Shown here in pieces: positions 43,531 through 53,591 of a DNA stretch of 64,000 nucleotides. Numbering within the stretch: position 1 is the first letter of the stretch; each line of letters starts with the position of its first letter. The DNA is from Devosia sp. SL43. Lineage in GTDB: Bacteria > Pseudomonadota > Alphaproteobacteria > Rhizobiales > Devosiaceae. The notes under the pieces were generated by a model. It saw nothing but the letters and a program-made list of their open reading frames with translations. It made no database searches and was not told the DNA's origin. Location of the stretch: positions 2,348,501 to 2,412,500 of the forward strand of contig NZ_CP063401.1 of assembly GCF_021729885.1 (NCBI RefSeq). Direction: 5' to 3'. The translations under genes were made by a program, and so were the position numbers.

Positions 43531-43902
43531 ATGCTGTATGCCGTCCTCTGCTACAACGATGAAAATGCCGTCACCGCCTGGTCCCAGGAGGAGGATGACG
43601 CCGTCATGGCGCGCCTCGCCAAGGTCGAAGAGGGCATGAAGGCCAAGGGCAAGCTGGGCCCGGTGGCACGGCTGCTGCCCACCACCTCGGCCACCACATT
43701 GCGCAAGGCGAGCGGCGAAGCCCTCATCATTGACGGCCCGTTTGCTGAGACCAAGGAGCAGTTTCTCGGCTTCTACATGGTCGATTGCGACTCGCTGGAC
43801 GAGGCTATCGCCTTCGCCAAGGATTTAGCCGTGGCCAATCCGGGACTGGGCGGCTACGAGATCCGGCCGGTTGGCGTTTTCCATCCCAGCGAGATTGGCT
43901 GA
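43531..43902 (+). CDS. YCII/DGPF-domain protein linked to ECF42 sigma factor
   Basis: 123 residues. A YCII-related (DGPF) domain with the hallmark IIDGPFAETKEQFLGFYMVD. Its stop overlaps the start of the sigma-factor gene (TGATG). In the ECF42 group, DGPF proteins are encoded beside the sigma factor and are probably part of its regulon or signalling. The biochemical activity of the domain is unresolved. Confidence 0.9.
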   Translation: MLYAVLCYNDENAVTAWSQEEDDAVMARLAKVEEGMKAKGKLGPVARLLPTTSATTLRKASGEALIIDGPFAETKEQFLGFYMVDCDSLDEAIAFAKDLAVANPGLGGYEIRPVGVFHPSEIG

Positions 43903-45170
43903 TGGTCGACAACGCCTGGATAGCAGCGGCCCTCACGGCGGCCCGGCCCCAGGCGTTGAGCGCCCTGCTGCGCTATTTCCGCAATCTCGACATCGCCGAG
44001 GAGGCATTCCAGGAGGCGTGCCTCCGCGCCATCAGGACCTGGCCCGACAAGGGCCCGCCGCGCGACACCGTGGCCTGGCTGATCTTTGTCGGCCGCAATT
44101 CGGGCGTCGACGGGCTGCGCAAGACCCGCCGCCAGGTCGCCTTGCCATCAGAGGAGGTGCTGTCCGATCGCGAGGACGCCGAAGCCGATATGGCCGAGCG
44201 GCTCGATGGCGAGCACTATCGCGACGACATCCTGCGGCTGCTCTTCGTGTGCTGCCACCCGGACCTGCCGGCCAATCAGCAGATCGCCCTGGCTCTGCGC
44301 GTGGTGGCCGGCGTGCCGCTCAAGCAGGTGGCGCGGGCGTTTCTGGTCAGCGAAGTGGCCATGGAACAGCGGCTGACCCGCGCCAAAGCCCGCATCGCCG
44401 CCCATCCCATGCCGTTCGACCCACCCGATGCGCGTGCCCGGCTGGAGCGGTTGGGCACCGTCGCCGTGATGCTCTACCTCGTCTTCAACGAGGGCTATTC
44501 ACGCGGTCATGCCGATCCGGCGGCGGCCCAGCTCTGCGACGAAGCCATCCGCCTCAGCCGGCTGCTGCTGCGCCTGTTCCCCACAGAGCCCGAGATCATG
44601 GGCCTCTGCGCGCTGATGCTGTTGCAGCATGCCCGCAAGGCCGCGCGCACCGATGCGCAGGGGGCGATCGTGTTGCTGGAGGATCAGGACCGCAGCCTGT
44701 GGAGTGCCGCCATGATATCCGAGGGCCGGGCGCTGGTTGAAAAGGCCCTGCGCCATCAGGAGCCTGGCACCTATCAGGTACAGGCCGCCATCGCCGCCCA
44801 GCATGCCCGCGCCCGGACCGCCGCTGATACCGATTGGGCCAGCATCGACCGGCTTTACCAAACGCTCGAAGTGCTGCAGCCCTCCCCCGTCGTGACGCTC
44901 AACCGCGCCGTCGCCGTGAGCAAGTCGCGAGGGCCGGCAGCCGCGCTCGCCCTGATCGCGCCGCTGGCCGACAAGCTCGACGGCTATTTCTTTTTCCACG
45001 GCGTCCGTGGCGGCTTGCTGATGCAGCTGGGTGACGCGCCCCAGGCCCGCGAAGCATTCAACCGCGCCATAGCACTGGCCTCGACACCGTCGGAAGCCGC
45101 CCATATCCGCACCCATATCGATCGGCTCAGCAGCATCGTGCTACCTGCACCCATCACGGCGGCAAAGTAA
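43902..45170 (+). CDS. ECF sigma factor, ECF42 type with long C-terminal extension
   Basis: 422 residues, about twice a normal ECF sigma factor. Sigma region 2 (YFRNLDIAEEAFQEACLRAI, VAWLIFVGRNSGVDGLRK) and region 4 (PLKQVARAFLVSEVAMEQRL) are followed by a helical, TPR-like C-terminal domain of about 220 residues that replaces an anti-sigma factor as regulator. Overlap with the DGPF gene fits the ECF42 group. The stimulus is unknown. Confidence 0.92.
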   Translation: MVDNAWIAAALTAARPQALSALLRYFRNLDIAEEAFQEACLRAIRTWPDKGPPRDTVAWLIFVGRNSGVDGLRKTRRQVALPSEEVLSDREDAEADMAERLDGEHYRDDILRLLFVCCHPDLPANQQIALALRVVAGVPLKQVARAFLVSEVAMEQRLTRAKARIAAHPMPFDPPDARARLERLGTVAVMLYLVFNEGYSRGHADPAAAQLCDEAIRLSRLLLRLFPTEPEIMGLCALMLLQHARKAARTDAQGAIVLLEDQDRSLWSAAMISEGRALVEKALRHQEPGTYQVQAAIAAQHARARTAADTDWASIDRLYQTLEVLQPSPVVTLNRAVAVSKSRGPAAALALIAPLADKLDGYFFFHGVRGGLLMQLGDAPQAREAFNRAIALASTPSEAAHIRTHIDRLSSIVLPAPITAAK

Positions 45171-45341
45171 GCCCTTCGTCCAATTCTGGCGAAATTCGGG
45201 CAGTGGCACCAGAGACTTGGGGCTTTTCTTAACGATAGCTGAACAGTTGTAGTCCGGCCAAAATATTCGCCGTCGCGACGCTCTTGCTTTCTCGTCTGCC
45301 TTGCCATCCATATGCCGCCCAATGAGGCTTGGGAGGGCAGC

Positions 45342-48300
45342 ATGCTGCACCGTTTTGCGTCGATCCGGGGTTTGGTTGCAGCTGCGATGCTGGCGCTATC
45401 CATAGCGTCACCACAGGCGCAGGATGCCTCGCGGATAACCCTGCTCGAAAACACCGACCTGCCGGGTTTCGATTACTCGACCATCAAGGACACGGACCTC
45501 GACGCCTGCAGCGCTGCCTGCTCCGCCGACAATATCTGCCGCGCCTTCACCTTCAACGAAGAGGCCGGCTGGTGCTTCCTCAAGGGCACGGCGGGCGAAG
45601 AGACCGTGTTCGACGGCGCGACCTCGGGCCGCGTCAGCCGCGCCCCATCGCCGGCCGTGACCGAAGCCGTCCGCCAGGCAGAAATCCCCTTCCCTGCCCA
45701 GGGCATCATCGACTCCGCCAAGCGCCTCGCCGCCGAACTGCCGACATCAGACGCACCAGCCCCCAAGGCGGTCTATGCCGATCTCGTGGCGTCGGGCGAT
45801 GAGGCGCTGGCTGCCGACAATGACGCTGCCGCCATCGTCGCCTACCGCCAGGCACTGGCGATCAATGCCAATGACCGCAATGTCTGGCAGGCCCTGGCCC
45901 AGGCCAGCCTCGCCCGCGCCGAAGCAGTCAAGGGCAAGTCCGAGGGCGACAACAGCTCTGACCTGGCCTTCGCCGCCACTTCCGCCGCCATGAACGCCTT
46001 CCTGCGCTCGACATCAAAGGAAGACCGCGCTGCCTCGCTCGCCGCTTTGGCTGCCGGCATGGAATATCGCGACATGTGGCGCGAGGTGATCGCCACCTAC
46101 CGCCTGAGCGTGAAGCTCGCGCCCAATGAGGGCGTCGAAGCGCACCTTGCGGACGTCGTCGCCCAGAACGGCTTCCGCGTCACCAGCCACGAAGTCGATG
46201 CCGAAGCCGCCTCGCCGCGCATCTGCGCCGTGTTCTCCAACCCGCTCGGCAGCACCGATCTCTCCGCCTATGTCGTGATCGCTGGTGCGCCACAGCTATC
46301 GGTCGAAACCGAGCAGGAGCAGATCTGTATCGAAGGCGTGCTGCATGGCAGCCGCTATGACATCAAGTTCCGCGCCGGCCTGCCGTCTTCGGATGGCGAA
46401 GTGCTGGCCAAGGACATCGACCTCAGCGTCTATATCCCCGATCGCTCGCCCTTCGTCGGCTTTGCCAACAATGCCTATGTGATGCCAGCCGGCCTCGGCG
46501 GCGGGCTGCCGATCACCTCGGTCAATGCCGAAACCGCCGAAGTCATGATCTACCGCATCGGCGACCGCTCCATCGCCACCGCCGTGCGTGACGGCGTGTT
46601 CCAGGGCAGCCTCACCGAATATTCCGCCGAGGACATCGCCTATCGCTATGGCGAAGAGGTGTTCAAGGGCGAGGTCGACCTGGCCCAGGGCGACCCCAAT
46701 GCCCTCACCACCACGGCCATCCCGGTGACCGAAGCGCTCGGCGATATCCCCGCCGGCGCCTATGTCGTGACCGCCAAGGTCAAGGGCGCGCAGGGCGACG
46801 AATATTGGGACGATATCGCCACGCAGTGGTTCATCGTCACCGATCTCGGCCTCACCACCATTGCCGGCGACGATGGCGTCCATGCCTTTGTCCGCGGCCT
46901 GACTGATGCCCAGCCCGTGGTCGGCGCCACGGTGCGCCTCGTCGCGGTCAACAACGAAGTGCTCGGCGAAGCCACCACCGATGCCGACGGCCAGGCTGTA
47001 TTTGCCCCGGGCCTCGCCCGCGGCGAGAACGGCAAGGCTCCGCAGCTGCTGGTCGCCGAAACCACGGATGGCGATTACGCCTTCCTCGATCTTTCCAAGC
47101 CCGCATTCGACCTAACCGATCGCGGCGTCGAAGGCCGCCCGTCGCCGGGTCCGCTCGACGTCTTCGCCACCACCGAACGCGGCGTCTATCGCCCCGGCGA
47201 AACGGTCTATCTCACGGCCCTCTTGCGTGACGAACGCGCCCAGGCCGTCGCCGGCCTGCCGCTGACGCTCGAAGTCGAGCGCCCCGATGGCGTCGTCGCC
47301 GATACGCAAGTGCTGAACGACCAGGGCGCCGGCGGTTACTTCACCGCTTTGCCCATGGTCAGCGAAGCCATGCGCGGCTCCTGGACCCTGCGCCTCTATT
47401 CCGATCCCAACGCCGAAGCTTTGTCCTCAACAAGCTTCCTGGTCGAAGATTTCGAGCCTGAGCGCCTGGCCTTCGAGATCAGCGCCGCCGAAGGTCCGTT
47501 CATCTCAGGTGAGATCAACGCGATCGACGTCGCCGCCAAGTATCTCTACGGCGCCACCGCACCCGACCTCTCGATCGAGGCCGACGCGATCCTCCGTCCG
47601 CGCACCACGCTCGACGCCTTCCCCGGCTATACCTTCGGTCGTCTCGACGACACCATCGAAACCACCCGCGAGCCGCTTGGCACTGTTGGCATCACCGACG
47701 AAGCCGGCAATGCCGTGGCCGAAGTCACCCTGCCCGAGGGCCAGGTGACGACGCGTCCGCTGGAAGCCCAGGTGCTGCTGCGCCTGGTCGACACCAATGG
47801 CCGCACCCTCGAACGCAGCATCACCCGCCCGGTCAAGGCAACCGGCGACCATATCGGCATCAAGCCGGCTTTCACCGATGCCTCGGGCATCGAGGAAGGC
47901 AGCGAGGCGCAGTTCGACATCGTCGTCGTGTCGCCTGATGGCGAAGCCGTCGCGAAAACTGGCCTCACCTGGACGCTGTCGCGCGTCGAGACCAACTACC
48001 AGTGGTACCGCAACGGCTCCACCTGGCAGTGGGAAGGCATCACCACCACCCGCCAGGTCGCGACCGGCACCGCCGATACGCCCGATGGCGGCTCGGTGAC
48101 GGTGGGCGGCAATGTCGATTGGGGCCTCTACCAGATCGAAGTCGAAACCACGGGCGAAGGCGCGACCTCGTCGAGCTACGAATTCTATGCTGGCTATTAC
48201 TATGCCGATGCCGGTTCGGACACGCCCGACACGCTGCAGGTCGCCCTCGACAAGCCCGCCTACAAGGTCGGCGAAACTGCCCAGCTCAAGCTCGATCCGC

Positions 48301-50837
48301 AGTTTGCCGGTACGGCTCTCGTCATGGTCGTCGACAACCGCGTCATCGCTATGCAGGCGGTCGAGGTTCCCGAAGGTGGCACCACCGTGCCGCTTGAGGT
48401 GACCGAGGAATGGGGCCCCGGCGCCTATGTGACGGCGATTCTCTATCGTCCATCCGACATCGACGAAAAGCGCATGCCCTCGCGTGCTCTGGGTCTGGCC
48501 TTCGCCGATGTCGAGCCGGGCGACCGCAAGCTCGACGTCACCATGACCACTCCCGAAGTCACGCTGCCACGGCAGAGCTTCACCACCACGATCGAGCTGG
48601 GCAACCTGGCCGCCGGCCAGACCGCCTATGTCGCCGTGGCGGCCGTGGACCTGGGCATTCTCAACCTCACCAACTTCAAGGTGCCGGATCCCGATGGCTG
48701 GTATTTCGGCCAGCGCCAGCTCGGCATGGAAGTGCGCGATCTCTATGGCTCGCTGATCGACCCGACCCAGGGCGCCGCCGGCGTGCTGCGCTCCGGTGGC
48801 GACGGCGGTTCGTCTCGCCTCGGCACGCCTCCGCCCACTTCGGTGCTGGTGGCGCTCCATTCCGGCATCGTCAAGGTCGATGCCGATGGCAAGGCCACCG
48901 TGACCTTCGACATGCCCGACTTCTCGGGCACCGTGCGGGTCATGGCCATGGCCTGGACCGATACGGCCGTGGGCCACGCCTCGGCCGACGTGATCGTCCG
49001 TGACCCAGTCGTCGTGACCCTCAGCCCGCCGCGGTTCCTCCGTGTCGGCGACGAGTCGCGCCTGCTGGTCGAGATCAACAATGTCGACGGCGCCGCCGGC
49101 ACCTATGGCGTTGCCCTCTCGACCGGCGAAGGCATCGCCACCCCTGCCGAAAACACCGATGTGGAGCTCGGCGAAGGCGATCGAACATCGCTCAACCTCA
49201 GGCTCAACGGCATGCAGATCGGCGATTGGCCGATCGTGCTGACCATCACCTCGCCCGATGGAACGACGCAGACCAAGGAACTGCTGCTGGGTGTTCGCCC
49301 GGTCAGCGCGCCGGTGACGACGAGCAAGATCATCCCGATCGAAGCCGGCGCCACCGTCACGGTCGGCACCGACTTCTTCGACAGCTTCATGGCCAATACC
49401 GGCCAGATGACGCTGGCGATTGGGCCGCTTGCCCGCTTCGACGTGCCGGGCCTCCTGCTCTCGCTCGACCGCTACCCCTATGGTTGCGCCGAGCAGGTTT
49501 CGAGCCGTGCACTGCCGCTGCTCTACCTCAACGACGTGGCCAAGCTGATCGGCACCGCAGGTGACGAAGAGCTGAGCCAGACCGTCAAGGATGCCATCGC
49601 CAACCTTCTGGCCAAGCAGACCTCCGGCGGCGGCTTCGGCCTCTGGAGCCCCTTCGATGGCGGCGATTTCTGGCTCGACGGCTTCGTCACCGACTTCCTG
49701 CTGCGCGCCAAGGCGGCAGGCTACGACGTGCCGGAACTGGCCATGAGCATGGCGCTGGACAACCTGGCCAACCAGCTCAGCTACGCTACCGACTTCGACA
49801 ATGGCGGCGAAGACATCGCCTATGCGCTCTACGATCTGGCGCGTGCCGGTCGTGCCGCCATGGGCGACCTGCGCTACTACCACGAAGCCCGCCTGCCGAA
49901 CTTTGGTTCGCCGCTTGCAAAGGCCCAGCTCGGCGCCGCTCTTGCCCTTTACGGCGACAGCACCCGCGCCGCCTCCGCCTTCCAGGCGGCGGTCGAAGCC
50001 CTCGCCGCCAAGGACGACAGCCGTCGCTATCGCGGCGACTATGGCAGCCGCCTGCGCGATACCGCCGGCGTGCTGGCTCTGGCGGCCGAGTTCAAGCCCG
50101 AGGGCGTAGACCTGACGGCTTTGGCCAACGACCTCAGCAAGCTGCGAGACCGCACCCGCTACACCTCGACCCAGGAGGACAGCTGGACGCTGCTCGCCGC
50201 GGCCGCGGTGGGTGCGTCCTCGACCGATGGCTCGATCACGCTCGATGGCGAGGCCCTGACCGGCCAGGTCTATCGCAGCTACGAGCAACAGGCCTTTGTC
50301 CCGGTCGAGATCGGCAATAACGGCACCGCGGCCACCGAGGCCAAGGTGACCGTATCCGGCTATCCGTCGGAGGCCCCGGCTGAATCGAGCAACGGCTTCT
50401 CGCTCTACCGCGACTACTATCTGCCCGACGGCACCCAGGTTGATCCAACGGTCGATCCGATTGCCCAGAACGAGCGGCTGGTGGTGGTGGTGACCGTGCG
50501 GCCGCATGCTCTCGGCTCCGGCCAGTATGTGGTGGCCGATCCGCTGCCCGCCGGGTTCGAAATCGAAAATCCGAACCTGTCGGCCGGCGACGGCGCCTCG
50601 GACTTCAGCTGGGTCCAGCTCGATGGGGCAGCCCATATCGAGTCCCGCACAGACCAGTTCGTCGCCGCCTTCCGCTACTATTCGGACACCGGCTCGTTCA
50701 CCACGGCCTACATCGTCCGCGCCGTCTCGCCAGGCACCTTCGTGCTGCCTGGCACGACAGTGGAAGACATGTATCGCCCCGAATACCGGGCGAACCTGGG
50801 CGCGGCGTCCATCGAGGTTACGTCGACCGGACCATGA
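45342..50837 (+). CDS. Bacterial alpha-2-macroglobulin with N-terminal PAN/Apple-like domain
   Basis: 1831 residues; the ATG at 45342 follows GGGAGGG. Signal peptide about 1-27 with no lipobox cysteine, so apparently soluble in the periplasm rather than lipidated as in E. coli YfhM. Residues about 30-100 form a cysteine-rich PAN/Apple-like domain (DLDACSAACSADNICRAFTF). A helical TPR-like segment, MG domains, and the thioester motif GCAEQ (C1382 and Q1385) follow, then the TED domain and C-terminal receptor-like domain. It probably traps foreign proteases as a periplasmic defence. Its neighbour pbpC is the usual partner and repairs peptidoglycan. Confidence 0.93.
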   Translation: MLHRFASIRGLVAAAMLALSIASPQAQDASRITLLENTDLPGFDYSTIKDTDLDACSAACSADNICRAFTFNEEAGWCFLKGTAGEETVFDGATSGRVSRAPSPAVTEAVRQAEIPFPAQGIIDSAKRLAAELPTSDAPAPKAVYADLVASGDEALAADNDAAAIVAYRQALAINANDRNVWQALAQASLARAEAVKGKSEGDNSSDLAFAATSAAMNAFLRSTSKEDRAASLAALAAGMEYRDMWREVIATYRLSVKLAPNEGVEAHLADVVAQNGFRVTSHEVDAEAASPRICAVFSNPLGSTDLSAYVVIAGAPQLSVETEQEQICIEGVLHGSRYDIKFRAGLPSSDGEVLAKDIDLSVYIPDRSPFVGFANNAYVMPAGLGGGLPITSVNAETAEVMIYRIGDRSIATAVRDGVFQGSLTEYSAEDIAYRYGEEVFKGEVDLAQGDPNALTTTAIPVTEALGDIPAGAYVVTAKVKGAQGDEYWDDIATQWFIVTDLGLTTIAGDDGVHAFVRGLTDAQPVVGATVRLVAVNNEVLGEATTDADGQAVFAPGLARGENGKAPQLLVAETTDGDYAFLDLSKPAFDLTDRGVEGRPSPGPLDVFATTERGVYRPGETVYLTALLRDERAQAVAGLPLTLEVERPDGVVADTQVLNDQGAGGYFTALPMVSEAMRGSWTLRLYSDPNAEALSSTSFLVEDFEPERLAFEISAAEGPFISGEINAIDVAAKYLYGATAPDLSIEADAILRPRTTLDAFPGYTFGRLDDTIETTREPLGTVGITDEAGNAVAEVTLPEGQVTTRPLEAQVLLRLVDTNGRTLERSITRPVKATGDHIGIKPAFTDASGIEEGSEAQFDIVVVSPDGEAVAKTGLTWTLSRVETNYQWYRNGSTWQWEGITTTRQVATGTADTPDGGSVTVGGNVDWGLYQIEVETTGEGATSSSYEFYAGYYYADAGSDTPDTLQVALDKPAYKVGETAQLKLDPQFAGTALVMVVDNRVIAMQAVEVPEGGTTVPLEVTEEWGPGAYVTAILYRPSDIDEKRMPSRALGLAFADVEPGDRKLDVTMTTPEVTLPRQSFTTTIELGNLAAGQTAYVAVAAVDLGILNLTNFKVPDPDGWYFGQRQLGMEVRDLYGSLIDPTQGAAGVLRSGGDGGSSRLGTPPPTSVLVALHSGIVKVDADGKATVTFDMPDFSGTVRVMAMAWTDTAVGHASADVIVRDPVVVTLSPPRFLRVGDESRLLVEINNVDGAAGTYGVALSTGEGIATPAENTDVELGEGDRTSLNLRLNGMQIGDWPIVLTITSPDGTTQTKELLLGVRPVSAPVTTSKIIPIEAGATVTVGTDFFDSFMANTGQMTLAIGPLARFDVPGLLLSLDRYPYGCAEQVSSRALPLLYLNDVAKLIGTAGDEELSQTVKDAIANLLAKQTSGGGFGLWSPFDGGDFWLDGFVTDFLLRAKAAGYDVPELAMSMALDNLANQLSYATDFDNGGEDIAYALYDLARAGRAAMGDLRYYHEARLPNFGSPLAKAQLGAALALYGDSTRAASAFQAAVEALAAKDDSRRYRGDYGSRLRDTAGVLALAAEFKPEGVDLTALANDLSKLRDRTRYTSTQEDSWTLLAAAAVGASSTDGSITLDGEALTGQVYRSYEQQAFVPVEIGNNGTAATEAKVTVSGYPSEAPAESSNGFSLYRDYYLPDGTQVDPTVDPIAQNERLVVVVTVRPHALGSGQYVVADPLPAGFEIENPNLSAGDGASDFSWVQLDGAAHIESRTDQFVAAFRYYSDTGSFTTAYIVRAVSPGTFVLPGTTVEDMYRPEYRANLGAASIEVTSTGP

Positions 50838-51240
50838 ACGGGCATCTCAAGCATCAGGGTGGAGGGCACTTGCTCTCCTCCCAACCGAACCCCACCCTCC
50901 CCCTTGTGGGGAGGGCAAGCAAAGCTTGGCGCGCAGCGCCTAGCGGCGCTCGGAAGGGGGGATGGGAGCCCCGATATCGCGGCCAACCCACCCCCACCCT
51001 TGATCCCTCCCCACAAGGGGGAGGGAGACGACTGCGAACCTTGCAAAGCGCTTCCACCACCCACCGGCCGTCACCCTCGGGCTTGACCCGAGGGCCCTAC
51101 ACTTGCGGCGCCATCGGCAAGTGCAGAAGCCTCGGGTCATGCCCGAGGCTGACGACTGATGGATTGGTCGTCCTCTCTTCACCTCTCCCTTTGGGGGAGA
51201 GGTCGGATCGCTCTTGCGAGCCGGGTGAGGGGGCCTTCTC
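50838..51240. repeat. 403-nt gap filled with three palindromes before pbpC
   Basis: Three different inverted repeats are stacked: perfect 21-nt arms at 50895-50915 and 51005-51025 (CCTCCCCCTTGTGGGGAGG core); arms with 2 mismatches at 51070-51093 and 51130-51153 (CCTCGGGCTTGACCCGAGG); and the left part of the 134-nt palindrome at 51177-51310. The segment CGATATCGC...GGGGCTCCC at about 50961-50983 recurs inverted near 54708-54735. No gene is seen here. Confidence 0.9.
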
Positions 51241-51310
51241 TTGAGCACCGAAGCAAGGCCCCCTCACCCGCTCCTGCGGGGCGACCTCTCCCCCAAAGGG
51301 AGAGGTGAAG
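51177..51310. repeat. 134-nt palindrome overlapping the pbpC start
   Basis: Perfect 29-nt outer arms (51177-51205 and 51282-51310; core ACCTCTCCCTTTGGGGGAGA) and inner arms GGGTGAGGGGGCCTT/AAGGCCCCCTCACCC. It is the same family as 34192-34320. The apparent pbpC start (TTG 51241) and its first 20 codons lie inside it. Confidence 0.93.
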
Positions 51311-53415
51311 ACGGCACCGCGCCAAGACAATGGCTCCGCTGGCTCACCCTCACCGGCTTCTCGCTCTTCGCCCTCGCCTGCGCCGGCGCCATCCAGCTCA
51401 ATTCCATGGTCATCGACGCGCAGGCCACCCTGCCGCCCACGCCGGTTCCGGCCGGGCTGCCGGTTTCGGCCTCCGTCACCGATCGCAACGGACTGCTGCT
51501 GCGCCCCTTCACCACCGCTGACGGTCGCTGGCGCCTGCCGGTCAACCGCACAGCGGTCGATCCGCGCTTCATCAAGATGCTGATCGCCTATGAGGATCGC
51601 GGCTTTGCCACCCATGACGGCATTGCCTGGAGCTCTATGGCGCGCGCCGCCAGCCAGTTCATCATGGCCGGTGGACACGTCGTGTCCGGCGGCTCGACCC
51701 TGACGATGCAGGTCGCCCGCCTGATCGAGGGCGAACCCACCCGCAATGGCTGGGGCAAGTTCCGCCAGATGGTGCATGCCACCGAGCTGGAGCGCGACCT
51801 CGACAAGGACGACATCCTCGATCTCTACCTGACGCTCGCCCCCTACGGCGGCAATATCGAGGGCATCCGCGCCGCGACGCTGGCCTATTTCGGCAAGGAG
51901 CCGAACCGGCTGACCACTGCGGAAGCCGCCTTGCTAGTGGCCCTGCCGCAATCCCCCGAAGCCCGCCGTCCCGACCGCGACCCGGTCGCCGCCCGCGCCA
52001 GCCGCGACATGGTGCTCGACCGCCTCGTCGCCCTCGGCGCCCTCGACGCGGAAGAGGCCATCGCCGCCAAGCTCGAACCCGTGCCCACGGCCCGCCGCGA
52101 ATTCCCCATGCTGGCCGCCCACATGGCCGAGGAGGCGGTGAAGGCCCAGCCCGAGGCGCGCACCGTGGCGCTGACGCTGGACAAACGCCTGCAGGACGCG
52201 CTCGAACGCCTCGGCGCCGCGCGGGCACGGCTGATTGATCCCAAGGTCTCTGTAGCCATCGTCGCCGCCGATATCGAGACCGGCGAAATCCTCGCCTCGG
52301 TCGGCTCGGCCGGGCTCTTTGCTAGCCAGAGCAACGGCTATGTCGACATGACCACGGCCATCCGCTCGCCCGGATCGACGCTGAAACCTCTCATCTACGG
52401 CCTCGGCTTCGAGCTGGGCCTCGCCCATCCGCAAAGCCTGATCGAGGATCGCCCCACCGCCTTTGGCGGTTACGTTCCGGTCAACTTCGACGGCTTCAGC
52501 CGCGGCACGGTGACCATCCACGATGCGCTGACCGAGTCGCTCAACATCCCCGCCGTGGTGGTACTCGACGCGGTCGGTCCCGCCCGCCTCGTTTCGCGCC
52601 TGCGCCGCGCCCATGCCGATCCACGCCTGCCGGTCGACACGGCGCCCAGCCTCGCCGTCGGCCTCGGCGGCGTCGGCATCACTTTGCGCGATCTCGTCTC
52701 GGTCTATGCCGCCATCGCCCATGGCGGCGTGCCGGTGACTTTGCGCGATGGCATCACGCCAGCGCTGCCACCGGCCATCGAAGCCCCGGTGCTCGATCCC
52801 ATTTCGGCCTGGTACGTCGCCGATATCCTCGCGGACGTCCCACCGCCGCTCAACGGCACCCCCGGCCGCATCGCCTACAAGACCGGCACGTCCTATGGCT
52901 ATCGCGACGCCTGGGCCATCGGCTTTGATGGCAAGACCGTGGTCGGCGTCTGGGTCGGCCGCCCTGATGGCGCACCGGTCCCCGGTCTCTCCGGCATTAT
53001 CGGCGCCGCGCCGATCCTGTTCGAGGCCTTCGACCGCCTCGGCGATCGCCGCACGCCCTTGCCCAAGGCGCCACCGGGCGTGTTGGTCGCCTCCAATACC
53101 GAGTTGCCGACCCCTCTCCGCCGCTTCCGCCACCCCGACGACGACCGCGTGTCGCGCGACCCGGCGCCCGAAATCGCCTTCCCCGGCGATGGCGTCGATG
53201 TCGATCTCGGTCTGGCGTCCGGCGACAGTTCCCCGCTCATGGTCAAGGTCCGCAACGGCGTCCCGCCCTTCACCTTCTTCGCCAACGGCGCCCCCTTCGG
53301 TCGCCCCAATTTCGCCCGCCAGGACAGCTGGAACCCAGACGGGCCGGGCTTTGTGACCCTGTCGGTGGTCGACGCAGAGGGGCGTGGCGACACCGTCACG
53401 GTGTTCTTGAATTAG
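51241..53415 (+). CDS. pbpC: Penicillin-binding protein 1C
   Basis: 724 residues as drawn. A membrane anchor at about 30-52 precedes the transglycosylase domain (motif EDRGFATHDG, then SGGSTLTMQVARL), the transpeptidase domain (S379 in SPGSTLKP, KTGT at 547-550) and a C-terminal PBP1C-type domain. It synthesises or repairs peptidoglycan in partnership with the upstream alpha-2-macroglobulin. The N-terminus is uncertain: the only in-frame start ahead of the anchor is a TTG inside a palindromic repeat, so the first about 23 residues are repeat-derived. Confidence 0.92.
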   Translation: MSTEARPPHPLLRGDLSPKGRGEDGTAPRQWLRWLTLTGFSLFALACAGAIQLNSMVIDAQATLPPTPVPAGLPVSASVTDRNGLLLRPFTTADGRWRLPVNRTAVDPRFIKMLIAYEDRGFATHDGIAWSSMARAASQFIMAGGHVVSGGSTLTMQVARLIEGEPTRNGWGKFRQMVHATELERDLDKDDILDLYLTLAPYGGNIEGIRAATLAYFGKEPNRLTTAEAALLVALPQSPEARRPDRDPVAARASRDMVLDRLVALGALDAEEAIAAKLEPVPTARREFPMLAAHMAEEAVKAQPEARTVALTLDKRLQDALERLGAARARLIDPKVSVAIVAADIETGEILASVGSAGLFASQSNGYVDMTTAIRSPGSTLKPLIYGLGFELGLAHPQSLIEDRPTAFGGYVPVNFDGFSRGTVTIHDALTESLNIPAVVVLDAVGPARLVSRLRRAHADPRLPVDTAPSLAVGLGGVGITLRDLVSVYAAIAHGGVPVTLRDGITPALPPAIEAPVLDPISAWYVADILADVPPPLNGTPGRIAYKTGTSYGYRDAWAIGFDGKTVVGVWVGRPDGAPVPGLSGIIGAAPILFEAFDRLGDRRTPLPKAPPGVLVASNTELPTPLRRFRHPDDDRVSRDPAPEIAFPGDGVDVDLGLASGDSSPLMVKVRNGVPPFTFFANGAPFGRPNFARQDSWNPDGPGFVTLSVVDAEGRGDTVTVFLN

Positions 53416-53453
53416 GTTCGAGGGCCGCTTGCTTCATACCGACACACCCACGA

Positions 53454-53533
53454 CGTCATTCCCGCGAAGGCGGGAATCCATTCTCGGTTCCGCGTGCGAG
53501 AAAGAGTGGATTCCCGCTTTCGCGGGAATGACG
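53454..53533. repeat. REP-type palindrome after pbpC
   Basis: Arms CGTCATTCCCGCGAAGGCGG at 53454-53480 and complement at 53507-53533 with one to two mismatches. This is the widespread proteobacterial GTCATTCCCGCGAA type of intergenic palindrome and may also terminate pbpC. Confidence 0.88.
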
Positions 53534-53591
53534 CGAGGGACAAAATGGACGGCGAAGGCCTCCTCACCACCTCGTGAGAATCCCTATTTAC

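Noticed and set aside
47505..50636. 1043-codon open frame on the minus strand opposite the alpha-2-macroglobulin
   Set aside because: Antisense shadow; the plus strand carries a signal peptide, thioester motif and family architecture.
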